From assembly GCF_008330945.1 (NCBI RefSeq), contig NZ_CP043489.1, positions 5,157,501 to 5,221,500 of the forward strand: a DNA stretch of 64,000 nt, read 5' to 3'. This document shows, in pieces, positions 35,317 through 43,341 of this stretch. Each line of letters begins with the position of its first letter. Positions within the stretch are counted from its first letter, which is position 1. The notes under the pieces were generated by a model. It had not been told where the DNA came from, did no database searches, and saw only the letters and a program-made list of their open reading frames with translations. The DNA comes from Labrys sp. KNU-23. GTDB lineage: Bacteria > Pseudomonadota > Alphaproteobacteria > Rhizobiales > Labraceae. The position numbers were made by a program, and so were the translations under genes.

Positions 35317-36063
35317 ATGCTCGAAATCAAGAATCTCCATGCCGAAATCGACGGCAAGCCGATCATCCAGGGGCTGAGCCTCACGGTGAAGGACGGCGAA
35401 GTCGCGGCCATCATGGGTCCGAACGGCTCCGGCAAGTCGACGCTGTCCTATATCCTGGCCGGCAAGGAGGATTATGAGGTCACGCAGGGCGAGATCCTGC
35501 TCGACGGCGAGAATATTCTCGAAGTGCCGGTCGAGGAGCGCGCGGCACGCGGCGTCTTCCTGGCCTTCCAATACCCGCTCGAAATTCCCGGCGTCGCCAC
35601 CATGACCTTCCTGAAGGCGGCCTTGAACGCCCAGCGCAAGGCGCGTGGCGAAGCCGAGCTCACCACGCCGGACTTCATCAAGCGCGTGAACAGCGCTGCC
35701 GATGAGCTCAAGATTTCGAAGGAAATGCTACGGCGCGCCTTCAATGTCGGCTTCTCGGGCGGTGAGAAGAAGCGCATGGAGATCCTGCAGATGGCTTTGC
35801 TGCAGCCCAGCCTCGCCGTGCTCGACGAGACCGATTCCGGCCTCGACATCGATGCGCTGCGCATCGTGGCAGACGGCGTGAACGCGCTGCGCTCGCCCAA
35901 GCGTTCCTTCATCGTGATCACCCATTACCAGCGCCTGCTCAACCACATCGTTCCCGACAGCGTGCACGTCCTCTCCAAGGGCCGCATCGTGAAGTCGGGC
36001 GGCAAGGAACTGGCGCTCGAACTCGAAGCCAACGGCTATCGCGACTACGAGGAAGCTGCGTAA
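35317..36063 (+). CDS. sufC: Fe-S assembly ATPase SufC
   Basis: ABC-type ATPase that powers the SufBC2D scaffold. The 248-residue protein has Walker A GPNGSGKST (about 32-40), a Q-loop in FLAFQYPLEIPGV, the signature FSGGEKKRMEI, Walker B LAVLDETDSGLD and the switch His in VITHYQRLL. It is soluble, with no membrane partner. It starts 54 bp after sufB and ends 2 bp before sufD. Confidence 0.97.
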   Translation: MLEIKNLHAEIDGKPIIQGLSLTVKDGEVAAIMGPNGSGKSTLSYILAGKEDYEVTQGEILLDGENILEVPVEERAARGVFLAFQYPLEIPGVATMTFLKAALNAQRKARGEAELTTPDFIKRVNSAADELKISKEMLRRAFNVGFSGGEKKRMEILQMALLQPSLAVLDETDSGLDIDALRIVADGVNALRSPKRSFIVITHYQRLLNHIVPDSVHVLSKGRIVKSGGKELALELEANGYRDYEEAA

Positions 36064-36065
36064 CC

Positions 36066-37388
36066 ATGGCCAATATCGTTGCTGTGAAGACTTCGGCCGA
36101 GACGGCTCTGGACGAGGCGTTCGGCGGCCTGCGCGAGGCGCTGCCAGGCGCTGGCGCCGTGCGCGGCCTGCGCGAGGGGGCCATTGCCCGCTTTCGCGAA
36201 AGCGGCCTGCCGCACCGCCGGGTCGAGGAATGGAAATATACCGACCTGCGCACCCTGATGCGCGATGCCAATCCGGTTGCGACCAGTCCGCAAGGGATGC
36301 CCAACGCGGCCGGCAAGGCCGAGGATTTCCTCGCCGGGCTCGATCACATCCGCCTTGTTGTCGTGGACGGCGCCTATTCGCCGGCGCTGTCGAACATTGC
36401 GGCGCTGCCGGCCGGGCTGAGGGTGACTTCGCTGGCCGAGGCACTGGCCTCGACGGACGAGCAACTCGTGGCCGATCTCAGTGCCGGCGCCCCCGATAAC
36501 GCCGTGCTCGACCTCAACACCGCCTTCATGAGCGACGGTGTGGTGGTCAGCGTCGAAGCGGGCGTCGAGATCGGCCTGCCAGTCGCGATCGAAACCCGTC
36601 ACACCGGCACGGTGCCGCAGGCGACCTTCACCCGTTCCCTCGTGGCCCTGGGGGCCGGCGCCAGGCTGACGCTCATCGACAGCTATGAGGGGCCCGAGGG
36701 CGTGGCCCACCAGACCAATGCGGCGCTCGCCGTGAAGTTGGGCGATGGTGCGCAGTTGCAACGCATTAGCTTCCAGGTTCAAAGCCTTGAAGCACAGCAT
36801 ATTTCTACGGTTCTGGCCTCCCTCGGCAAGGACGCCCTGCTGCAGAGCTTTGCCCTGGAGGCGGGGGCCGCCGTGGCGCGCAACCAGCTCTTCGTCACCT
36901 ATGAGGGCGATGATGCCAAGATCCTGCTGTCGGGCGCCACGCTGCTGGCCGGCAACCGCCATGCCGATACCACCTTGGTGGTGGATCATACCGCGCTGGG
37001 TGGCGAGAGCCGTGAGCTCTTCCACGCTGTGATCGACGACGAGGCTCGCTCGGTGTTCCAGGGCAAGATCGTGGTTCGTCATGGGGCTCAGAAGACGGAC
37101 GGGCGCATGATGAGCCGCTCGCTGCTGCTGTCGGAAACGGCCGAGGCCGACGCCAAGCCGGAACTCGAGATCTTCGCCGACGATGTCGTATGCGCCCACG
37201 GCGCGACTTGCGGCGCCCTGGACGAGGATCTGCTGTTCTACTGCAAGGCCCGCGGCATCCCGCAAAAGGAGGCCGAGGCGATCCTGGTGCAGGCCTTCGT
37301 CGGCGAGGCCATCGAGACGGTGGAGAACGAGGAACTGCGTGAGCGCCTCAACGCTCTTACCGAGGCCTGGCTCGACAAGCGGGTCTGA
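36066..37388 (+). CDS. sufD: Fe-S cluster assembly protein SufD
   Basis: Partner scaffold of SufB in the SufBC2D complex, important for iron acquisition. The 440-residue protein carries the N-terminal WKYTDLRTL motif and the C-terminal core HGAQKTDGRMMSRSLLLS and CAHGATCGALDEDLLFYCKARG, which parallels the SufB C terminus. The start is 2 bp after the sufC stop. It is followed by a small inverted repeat and then sufS. Confidence 0.95.
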   Translation: MANIVAVKTSAETALDEAFGGLREALPGAGAVRGLREGAIARFRESGLPHRRVEEWKYTDLRTLMRDANPVATSPQGMPNAAGKAEDFLAGLDHIRLVVVDGAYSPALSNIAALPAGLRVTSLAEALASTDEQLVADLSAGAPDNAVLDLNTAFMSDGVVVSVEAGVEIGLPVAIETRHTGTVPQATFTRSLVALGAGARLTLIDSYEGPEGVAHQTNAALAVKLGDGAQLQRISFQVQSLEAQHISTVLASLGKDALLQSFALEAGAAVARNQLFVTYEGDDAKILLSGATLLAGNRHADTTLVVDHTALGGESRELFHAVIDDEARSVFQGKIVVRHGAQKTDGRMMSRSLLLSETAEADAKPELEIFADDVVCAHGATCGALDEDLLFYCKARGIPQKEAEAILVQAFVGEAIETVENEELRERLNALTEAWLDKRV

Positions 37389-37389
37389 G

Positions 37390-37454
37390 GGAGTGGCGGC
37401 CCCTGGCCGCCATTCCAGGGTTGCGATTGATGGGGGTGGCGGGACCGCCACTCC
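37390..37454. repeat. Inverted repeat between sufD and sufS
   Basis: The arms GGAGTGGCGGCCCC (37390-37403) and GGGACCGCCACTCC (37441-37454) pair with one mismatch around a 37-nt spacer that itself contains CTGG...CCAG symmetry. There is no T-run. In the polycistronic mRNA it could act as a processing or stability element. Confidence 0.6.
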
Positions 37455-37472
37455 GAGTGAAGGAACAGCAAC

Positions 37473-38717
37473 GTGAACAAGCCCGTCGCCGCACTTCCTT
37501 ATGATCTGGCTAAGGTCCGTGCCGACTTTCCGGCCCTGTCCCTGCAGGTCCACGGCAAGCCGCTGGTCTATCTCGACAATGGCGCCTCCGCCCAGAAGCC
37601 CCAAGCGGTGCTGGATCGCATGATGCATGCCTACACGCATGAATATGCGAATGTTCACAGGGGCTTGCATTATCTTGCGAATGCGGCGACGGAAGCCTAT
37701 GAGGCCGGCCGCGAGAGCGTGCGCAAATTCCTCAACGCCCCCTCCATCGAGCAGATCATCTTCTCGCGTTCTGCAACGGAGTCGCTCAACCTCGTCGCCG
37801 CCTCCATGGGGCGCCTCCTCGAGATCGGCGAGGGCGACGAGATCGTGCTCTCGATCATGGAGCACCATTCCAACATCGTGCCCTGGCACTTCCATCGCGA
37901 ACGCGCCGGCGCCGTGTTGAAATGGGCGCCGATCCGGGACGACGGCTCCTTCGATCTGGAGGCCTTTGAGAAGCTGCTCGGGCCGCGCACCAAGATGGTG
38001 GCGATCACCCATATGTCGAACGTGCTGGGCACGGTGACGCCACTCAAGGAAATCGTCGCCCTGGCCCATGCCCGCGGCATTCCGGTGCTGGCCGACGGCA
38101 GCCAGGGCGCCGTGCATCTCGATGTCGACGTCCAGGATCTCGACGTCGATTTTTATGCCTTTACCGGCCACAAGGTCTATGGGCCCACCGGTATCGGCGT
38201 GCTCTATGGCAAGAAGGAATGGCTGGAGAAGATGCCTCCCTTCAACGGTGGCGGCGAGATGATCGGCGAGGTGACGGAGGACCGCATCACCTATGCCACG
38301 CCGCCGCACCGTTTCGAGGCCGGCACGCCGCCGATCGTTCAGGCGATCGGCCTGGGCGCGGCGCTGGAATACATGATGGCCCTCGGCCGTGATAACATCC
38401 GGGCTCATGAGGAGAAGCTCCAGCACTATGCCCAGGAGCGCCTTTCCAAACTCAATTCGATCCGGATCTTCGGTGAAGCGCCGGGGAAGGGTGGTATCGT
38501 ATCCTTCGAACTGAAGAATGCCCACGCGCATGACGTTGCGACCGTGCTGGATCGTTATGGTATTGCTGTGCGCGCGGGAACACATTGCGCTCAGCCACTT
38601 TTGGCGCGATATGGCGTAACCTCGACCTGCCGCGCATCCTTCGGGCTTTACAATACGCTCGACGAGGTAGATGCACTGGTCGAGGCGCTGATCAAGGCGC
38701 AGAGCTTTTTTGCATGA
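37473..38717 (+). CDS. sufS: Cysteine desulfurase SufS
   Basis: Class II cysteine desulfurase feeding sulfur to SufBCD. The 414-residue protein has the PLP lysine Lys234 in FTGHKVYGPTG and the catalytic Cys372 in RAGTHCAQPLL, which is the SufS pattern and differs from the SGSACSSG of the operon's first desulfurase. No sufE is present in the visible operon; class II enzymes need SufE or SufU, so the acceptor must be encoded elsewhere. The stop overlaps an ATG of the following gene. Confidence 0.95.
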   Translation: MNKPVAALPYDLAKVRADFPALSLQVHGKPLVYLDNGASAQKPQAVLDRMMHAYTHEYANVHRGLHYLANAATEAYEAGRESVRKFLNAPSIEQIIFSRSATESLNLVAASMGRLLEIGEGDEIVLSIMEHHSNIVPWHFHRERAGAVLKWAPIRDDGSFDLEAFEKLLGPRTKMVAITHMSNVLGTVTPLKEIVALAHARGIPVLADGSQGAVHLDVDVQDLDVDFYAFTGHKVYGPTGIGVLYGKKEWLEKMPPFNGGGEMIGEVTEDRITYATPPHRFEAGTPPIVQAIGLGAALEYMMALGRDNIRAHEEKLQHYAQERLSKLNSIRIFGEAPGKGGIVSFELKNAHAHDVATVLDRYGIAVRAGTHCAQPLLARYGVTSTCRASFGLYNTLDEVDALVEALIKAQSFFA

Positions 38718-38728
38718 CGGAGGCAGTG

Positions 38729-39112
38729 ATGGCCGACGGAAATCTGGCCGAGACTCGGCCCAATGAACCGGCCGTCGCAGGGGCGACGGCCTTGCCGCCG
38801 GAGGAGATCGATCGGTTGACCGGTGCGATCGTGGCAGCTCTCAAGACGGTCTACGATCCGGAAATTCCGGCCGACATCTACGAACTCGGCCTGATTTACC
38901 GTGTCGAGATCGCCGACGATCGCAAGGTGAGCATCGACATGACGCTGACGGCGCCTGGCTGTCCGGTCGCGGGAGAGATGCCCGGCTGGGTGGAGAATGC
39001 CGTGGCGAGCGTGCCCGGTGTCGCCGAGGTCCAGGTGAAGATGGTGTTCGATCCGCCGTGGGACCAGTCGCGCATGTCCGACGAGGCGCGCGTTGCGCTG
39101 GACATGTGGTGA
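38729..39112 (+). CDS. sufT: SUF-associated MIP18/DUF59 protein (SufT-like)
   Basis: A 127-residue DUF59 (MIP18, PaaD/YitW) family protein associated with Fe-S maturation, called SufT or SufX in some suf operons. The domain is seen from ALKTVYDPEIPADIYELGLI through MTLTAPGCPVAGEMPGWVE, including the conserved Cys of APGCP, and ends with VKMVFDPPWDQSRMS. The ATG at 38729 has GGAGG 5 nt upstream; an ATG at 38714 overlapping the sufS stop would add five residues. Position between sufS and sufA supports the role. Confidence 0.9.
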   Translation: MADGNLAETRPNEPAVAGATALPPEEIDRLTGAIVAALKTVYDPEIPADIYELGLIYRVEIADDRKVSIDMTLTAPGCPVAGEMPGWVENAVASVPGVAEVQVKMVFDPPWDQSRMSDEARVALDMW

Positions 39113-39213
39113 GGGCAGGCTTCCGGCCCTCTCGCATTCGCGCCGAGTCGCGCTTATATTCATGCGGTAACCCGAGCGCCGGGCCTTGAACCCGGTGTTG
39201 TTGGAGTGTTCCA

Positions 39214-39600
39214 GTGAGCAAGATCCGTCCCAAGTTCAAGGTTGTTTCGCTGACAGATGCGGCGGCCGAAAAGATCAAGGCCATCATGGCGAATGCCGAG
39301 CGGTCCTATGAGGGCGTGCGCGTTGGCATCAAGAATGGCGGCTGCGCCGGTATGTCCTACACGATGGAATATGCCGAAGCCGCCAACCCGCTCGACGAAG
39401 TGGTCGAGGATAAGGGCGTCAAGGTTCTGATCGATCCCAAGGCTGTACTGTTCCTGCTCGGCACCGAGATGGACTACAAGACCGACAAGCTCTCGGCCCA
39501 GTTCGTGTTCAACAATCCCAACCAGACCTCGGCCTGCGGCTGCGGCGAGTCGGTGGCGATCACACCGGCCGCGAACGGCGCCCTCGAAGCGACCAACTGA
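39214..39600 (+). CDS. sufA: A-type Fe-S carrier SufA/ErpA-like
   Basis: HesB/IscA family cluster carrier that passes [4Fe-4S] or [2Fe-2S] clusters to apoproteins. The 128-residue protein holds all three ligand cysteines: Cys44 in GGCAGMSY and Cys108/Cys110 in ACGCGES. The start is GTG at 39214 with GGAG 7 nt upstream. It is the last clear suf gene; TfoX-N follows after 12 bp and may be cotranscribed. Confidence 0.93.
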   Translation: MSKIRPKFKVVSLTDAAAEKIKAIMANAERSYEGVRVGIKNGGCAGMSYTMEYAEAANPLDEVVEDKGVKVLIDPKAVLFLLGTEMDYKTDKLSAQFVFNNPNQTSACGCGESVAITPAANGALEATN

Positions 39601-39612
39601 GGCTGCCGCCGG

Positions 39613-39978
39613 ATGGATCACGAGCATCTGCGCGATCTTTTCGCCGGCATGCCGCGTCTTTCCATCCGCCGCCTGTTCGGTGGGGTCGGCCTTTATTCCG
39701 ATGGCATGGTGTTCGCCCTTGGCGGAGCCGACCAGATCTGGATCAAGGTGGATGCGCAGACGCAGCCTCTGTTCGAGGAGGCAGGTTCCCGTCCGTTTCG
39801 CTATCAGGGCAAGAACCGGGCGGTGCAGTTACCCTATTGGAGCCTGCCGGACGCGGCGCTCGACGATCCGGACGAGGCCCTGAAATGGGCTCGCCTGGGT
39901 CTGGCTGCATCCTTGCGTGCGCCGAAACAGGCGTCTAAAGCAAAGCGTTCCAGGAAGAGTTCGCCGCAGCCCTTGTGA
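39613..39978 (+). CDS. TfoX N-terminal domain protein
   Basis: A 121-residue protein consisting of the TfoX/Sxy N-terminal domain (about 1-100: LRDLFAGMPRLSIRRLFGGVG, GMVFALGGADQIWIKVD, FRYQGKNRAVQLPYWSLPD) with a basic tail rich in Lys/Arg/Ser. The C-terminal TfoX domain of gamma-proteobacterial competence regulators is absent. In alphaproteobacteria such proteins are widespread and of unknown function, so a competence role should not be assumed. It sits 12 bp after sufA. Confidence 0.85.
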   Translation: MDHEHLRDLFAGMPRLSIRRLFGGVGLYSDGMVFALGGADQIWIKVDAQTQPLFEEAGSRPFRYQGKNRAVQLPYWSLPDAALDDPDEALKWARLGLAASLRAPKQASKAKRSRKSSPQPL

Positions 39979-40011
39979 GCGTGCTCGTCTCGTCGATATC
40001 GGATCATTGCC

Positions 40012-40281
40012 ATGTCCATCGTGCTCTCGATCGCCCTCTTCTTCGTCATCTGGTGGATGACCCTGTTCGCGGTGCTGCCGCTTGGCGTGAAGAGTCAGGT
40101 CGAAGGGGGAGAGGTGGTGCCGGGCACCGAAGCCGGGGCGCCTCAGAAGCCGATGCTGCTGATGAAGGCGGGCATCACGACGGTCATCGCCGCGACGATA
40201 TTCACCTGTGTCTATCTCGTCGTGTCCAAGCACTGGATGCCGCACCAGATCTTCGACGTCGTGCCGGATCTCAAGCAGTAA
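40012..40281 (+). CDS. DUF1467 family membrane protein
   Basis: An 89-residue protein with two predicted transmembrane helices (about 5-24 and 53-70) joined by a hydrophilic loop containing LPLGVKSQVEGGEVVPGTEAG. The WWMTLFAVLPLGVKSQ block is diagnostic of the DUF1467 family, restricted to alphaproteobacteria and of unknown function. Its stop overlaps the start of the next gene by one base (TAATG), so the two proteins are probably made together. Confidence 0.88.
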   Translation: MSIVLSIALFFVIWWMTLFAVLPLGVKSQVEGGEVVPGTEAGAPQKPMLLMKAGITTVIAATIFTCVYLVVSKHWMPHQIFDVVPDLKQ

Positions 40282-40811
40282 TGGCCGTACTTTCGCGTGA
40301 TATCGGTGCACAGGATCATGTGAAGGGGCTGGCCGATGCGCCGGTCACCCTGGTCGAGTATGGCGATTTCGAATGTCCCTATTGCGGAGAGACCGTGGGC
40401 GTCATCGACGGGGTCCAGCGCCTGATGGGGGAACGGCTTCGCTACGTCTTCCGGCATTTCCCCCTGGTCGAACCGCATCCCCATGCCCTGCACGCCGCAG
40501 GGCTTGCCGAGGCTGCAAGCGAAATCGGCCGCTTCTGGGAAGCGCACCGCATTCTCTATGACAATCAGCATGCGCTCGACGATCGCGCCTTGCGCAATTA
40601 CGGTCGCAGGCTCGGTCTCGGCGCGGAGGCCGTGGAGGCTGCCTTGAGCGGACAGTATGCCGGCAGGATCGAGCTCGACTTCCAGAGCGGCATTGCCAGC
40701 GGCGTCAATGCGACACCCACCTTGTTCATCAACGGCATTCGCCACGATGGCCGCCGCGATCTCAGAGGCTTGCATGCAGCCTTGTTGGCCGCAGTCGAAA
40801 ACCGGGCCTGA
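40281..40811 (+). CDS. DsbA-family thioredoxin-fold protein
   Basis: A 176-residue thioredoxin-fold oxidoreductase (Thioredoxin_4/DsbA-like) with the active-site motif CPYC at 32-35 and the cis-proline loop NATPTLFINGIR near residue 145. There is no signal peptide, so unlike DsbA it is predicted to stay in the cytoplasm. Related proteins are NhaA-fused or stand-alone disulfide reductases. The ATG shares a base with the DUF1467 stop. It converges on the alcohol dehydrogenase gene 27 bp downstream. Confidence 0.86.
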   Translation: MAVLSRDIGAQDHVKGLADAPVTLVEYGDFECPYCGETVGVIDGVQRLMGERLRYVFRHFPLVEPHPHALHAAGLAEAASEIGRFWEAHRILYDNQHALDDRALRNYGRRLGLGAEAVEAALSGQYAGRIELDFQSGIASGVNATPTLFINGIRHDGRRDLRGLHAALLAAVENRA

Positions 40812-40837
40812 GATCAGTGCGGGCTCTGGCCGCTGCT

Positions 40838-41848
40838 TCAATGCCGAAGCACGATCTTGCCGAAATGCGATCCTTCTTCGAGATGATGCAGGGCTTGGGC
40901 GATGTCGGTCCAGGGATAGCAGCGATCGATCATCGGCCGGAGCTTGCCGGTATCGATTGCCCGGTTCATGGCCTCGAAGGAGGCTCGTGAACCGACCGGA
41001 ATGCCCCGAACCGTCACCTGGCGCCGGAAGATATCGAGTGGATTGATCGTACCCTCGGTGCCGCCGAGATAGCCGATCACGCTGATCTGGCCGCCGCGTC
41101 GCACTGCCTTCAGGGACTGGGCAAAGCTTTCGGGGCCGCCGACTTCCAGGATATGGTCGACACCGCGCCCGCCCGTCAGTTCGAGCACGGCCTCGCCCCA
41201 TTGCGGATGCTTCCTGTAGTTCACCCCGGCCGACGCCCCCAGCGCCTTGGCGCGCTCGATCTTCTCGTCGCTGCTCGATGTGACGATCACGCGGGCGCCG
41301 GCATTGACGGCAAATTGCAGGGCGAAGATCGAAACCCCACCGGTGCCGAGCACGAGAATGGTGTTCCCGGCGTTGAGGTGCCCCGCCGTGATCAGGCTGT
41401 GCCATGCCGTTACACCGGCGCAGGGCAGGGTGGCTGCTTCGAGGTCGGTGAGGTCGGCGGGCGCGGGCAGGACGGCCTGTTCATCGAGAGCCGCGTATTC
41501 CGCCAGCAATCCGTCAAGCGGACCGCCACGCTGATAGTGCGGTTCCGCCATGTCGAAGCTGCCGCCGACCCAACGCTGCCAGAAGGTGCTGCAGACCCGG
41601 TCGCCGACCGCTACGCGGGTGACATCCTCGCCGATCGCGACGATTTCGCCGACCCCGTCGGAGATCGGAATCAGCGGAAGCGGAAAACGCGTGTGGTAGC
41701 TGCCTCGGACGATTTCGAGATCGCGGTAGTTCAGCGCGGTTGCGAGGACGCGGACCACGACTTCCTGGCGTCGCGGTGACGGTATCGGTCTGTCGACCAG
41801 GCGCAGATTGCCGATACCCGGCTCGCCGTCGATGATGATTGCCTTCAT
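40838..41848 (-). CDS. MDR-superfamily NAD(P)-dependent alcohol dehydrogenase
   Basis: A 336-residue medium-chain dehydrogenase/reductase. The N-terminal GroES-like domain (to about 120) lacks the four-cysteine structural zinc lobe and the usual GHE catalytic-zinc motif, having instead ISDGVGEIVAIG. The Rossmann domain shows LGTGGVSIFALQ (about 165-176) as its cofactor loop. This is the pattern of a zinc-free quinone-oxidoreductase-like or MDR7-type enzyme. It is divergent from a LysR regulator with 94 bp between, a classical arrangement for a regulator controlling its neighbour. The substrate is unknown. Confidence 0.85.
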   Translation of the reverse strand: MKAIIIDGEPGIGNLRLVDRPIPSPRRQEVVVRVLATALNYRDLEIVRGSYHTRFPLPLIPISDGVGEIVAIGEDVTRVAVGDRVCSTFWQRWVGGSFDMAEPHYQRGGPLDGLLAEYAALDEQAVLPAPADLTDLEAATLPCAGVTAWHSLITAGHLNAGNTILVLGTGGVSIFALQFAVNAGARVIVTSSSDEKIERAKALGASAGVNYRKHPQWGEAVLELTGGRGVDHILEVGGPESFAQSLKAVRRGGQISVIGYLGGTEGTINPLDIFRRQVTVRGIPVGSRASFEAMNRAIDTGKLRPMIDRCYPWTDIAQALHHLEEGSHFGKIVLRH

Positions 41849-41942
41849 TGTGATCTCCTTGCTTCACGCGACTTGGCAAGGATGCGCATGCGGCGCATAA
41901 TGTTCAAATTCATAATAATCAGAATTAATATGCAAAGAATGT
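41849..41942. promoter_or_regulatory. Divergent promoter region of dehydrogenase and LysR regulator
   Basis: 94 bp, locally AT-rich (AATTCATAATAATCAGAATTAATATGC around 41907-41933), unlike the GC-rich surroundings. It contains several T-N11-A half-site candidates typical for LysR proteins, but no single operator can be fixed by eye. The dehydrogenase ATG has AAGGAGATC just upstream on the minus strand. Confidence 0.5.
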
Positions 41943-42812
41943 ATGATGCTGAGCGAGATGCGCACCTTTGTCCTGTTCGCCGAAGAAGGCTCGATCCAGC
42001 GGGTGGCTGAACGCCTGCCTCTGACTCAGCCGGCGGTCACTCGCCAGATCCAACGGCTTGAACAGATCCTGGGCTTCGAATTGCTTGACCGCCGCCTGAA
42101 GCCGCCGGCTTTGGCACCCCTCGGAGTCGAGGCTCTCGCGCGATGCCGGAAAGTCCTGGCTGCTTATGACGAGTTCGCGCAGATGGCGAGGCAGCACGAG
42201 CCGGAAGGAGTGCTCAGACTAGGCATTGCCCATGGCATTGCCGGTAGTGCATTGGCGCCGATCATTCACGATCTGCGGCAGCGATTTCCGGGCGTGATGC
42301 TGCGCCTGACCACAGGGTGGAGCCAGCCTTTGTCCGAGCAGCTTGGGCGTGGCACTCTCGACGCTGCCGTGCTGCTCTCGGCTGAGATCGCCGCCGAGCG
42401 CCTGACCATTCTCGGAAAAGAGCATCTGTCGATCATCACCGGCACTGCCAGCACCGATGCCGGGAAAGGAGCCGTTTCGATCGACGAGGCTGGCTGGATT
42501 CTCAGTCCAGAACCATGCGATGCCCGCAAACTCCTGGCTTTAGAGATGGTTCGGCGGGGGCGGGCGCTGCATGTGGTCGCGGAAGTCCAGGATTCCGGCC
42601 TGCAACTGGCCCTGGTGCGGGAGGGGCTCGGCCTCAGCCTGTTGCCGCGCCGGATCCTGGAACAAGCTGCCATTGCGGGCATTGCAGTGCTGGAGGAGGC
42701 AGGCGATTTCAACCTGGTTCTCGATGTGCAGATGCAGCGTTCGCCGCATCTCCGCCGGCTGGATCCGGTCGTCGACATTTTTGCGCAGGCCATCAGCGCT
42801 CAATTGCGGTGA
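41943..42812 (+). CDS. LysR-family transcriptional regulator
   Basis: A 289-residue regulator with an N-terminal winged helix-turn-helix (about 1-60, including TFVLFAEEGSIQRVAERLPL and PAVTRQIQRLEQILGFELLDR) and a periplasmic-binding-like effector domain (about 88-285). It is divergently transcribed from the MDR dehydrogenase and is expected to control it and itself. The first residues are MMLSEMRTF; ATG codons at 41943 and 41946 are both possible. The ligand is unknown. Confidence 0.93.
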   Translation: MMLSEMRTFVLFAEEGSIQRVAERLPLTQPAVTRQIQRLEQILGFELLDRRLKPPALAPLGVEALARCRKVLAAYDEFAQMARQHEPEGVLRLGIAHGIAGSALAPIIHDLRQRFPGVMLRLTTGWSQPLSEQLGRGTLDAAVLLSAEIAAERLTILGKEHLSIITGTASTDAGKGAVSIDEAGWILSPEPCDARKLLALEMVRRGRALHVVAEVQDSGLQLALVREGLGLSLLPRRILEQAAIAGIAVLEEAGDFNLVLDVQMQRSPHLRRLDPVVDIFAQAISAQLR

Positions 42813-42829
42813 CGCGAGAGTGCCGCTCC

Positions 42830-43063
42830 CTACCCCTTGGGCTTGCTCCTGGGTTTTTCCATCCATTTGATGATGAGCATGGCCGGGAAGACCCAGGCAA
42901 GGCCCAGAATGGCGTAGAGGATGGGCTGCAGCCAGGCTGGCGCGTCGGTAATGCGACCTTCCGCCAGCGCCATGGCGAGGAGGGCGTAGACCACCACCAG
43001 GACCAGCATCGCCATCGAACCGACCAGTTTGCGCAGGGACGGGGGCTTGTAGTCCTGGGCCAT
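42830..43063 (-). CDS. DUF2842 family membrane protein
   Basis: A 77-residue protein with two predicted transmembrane helices (about 14-33 and 48-67) and a basic tail (KWMEKPRSKPKG). The PPSLRKLVGSM start and WLQPILYAILGLAWVFPAM block fit the alphaproteobacterial DUF2842 family, whose function is unknown. The ATG at 43063 has GGAG 9 nt upstream and gives the family length; an in-frame start at 43111 adds 16 residues without support. It converges on the LysR gene and diverges from heme A synthase. Confidence 0.82.
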   Translation of the reverse strand: MAQDYKPPSLRKLVGSMAMLVLVVVYALLAMALAEGRITDAPAWLQPILYAILGLAWVFPAMLIIKWMEKPRSKPKG

Positions 43064-43185
43064 GATCTCGAACTCCGTGGTCGGCCTCGTCGCCGCCAGC
43101 TGGAACGGCATATGCCGATATGCCGCCGGAGTGCGACGCGAGCGCGCGTTGCTCCTGGCCGGCGATTTCTATATCTGTGCGCCTT

Positions 43186-43310
43186 CTAGAGCAAAACGCG
43201 TTCAAGTGTGAATGCTTATTTGCTCCAACTCTTTGTTTCCAAGCCAATCCAATGGATTGGCCAGAGCGTCGTTGCCCACCCTGGCGGTCTCGTCAGATCG
43301 CAAAACGCTG
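43186..43310 (+). repeat. RIME-like two-hairpin intergenic repeat, copy E
   Basis: The left hairpin has GAGCAAAACGCGTTC pairing with GAATGC...TTTGCTC, then CAACTCTTTGTTTCCAAGCC, ending AGATCGCAAAACGCTG. It lies in the divergent space between DUF2842 and ctaA, 31 bp before the ctaA start. Confidence 0.85.
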
Positions 43311-43341
43311 TCCAAGCCGGTCGATCAGGAAAGGCGTGCGC

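Noticed and set aside
36045..38585. 846-codon open frame antisense to sufD and sufS
   Set aside because: It spans two clear suf genes and their gap, has no ribosome site and resembles no protein family.
39613..39978. Natural competence regulator
   Set aside because: Only the TfoX N-terminal domain is present and no competence genes are nearby; such proteins are common in alphaproteobacteria without that role.
43120..43341. N-terminal extension of heme A synthase
   Set aside because: The open frame extends upstream, but only through a RIME-like repeat; a GTG with a good ribosome site lies at 43342.
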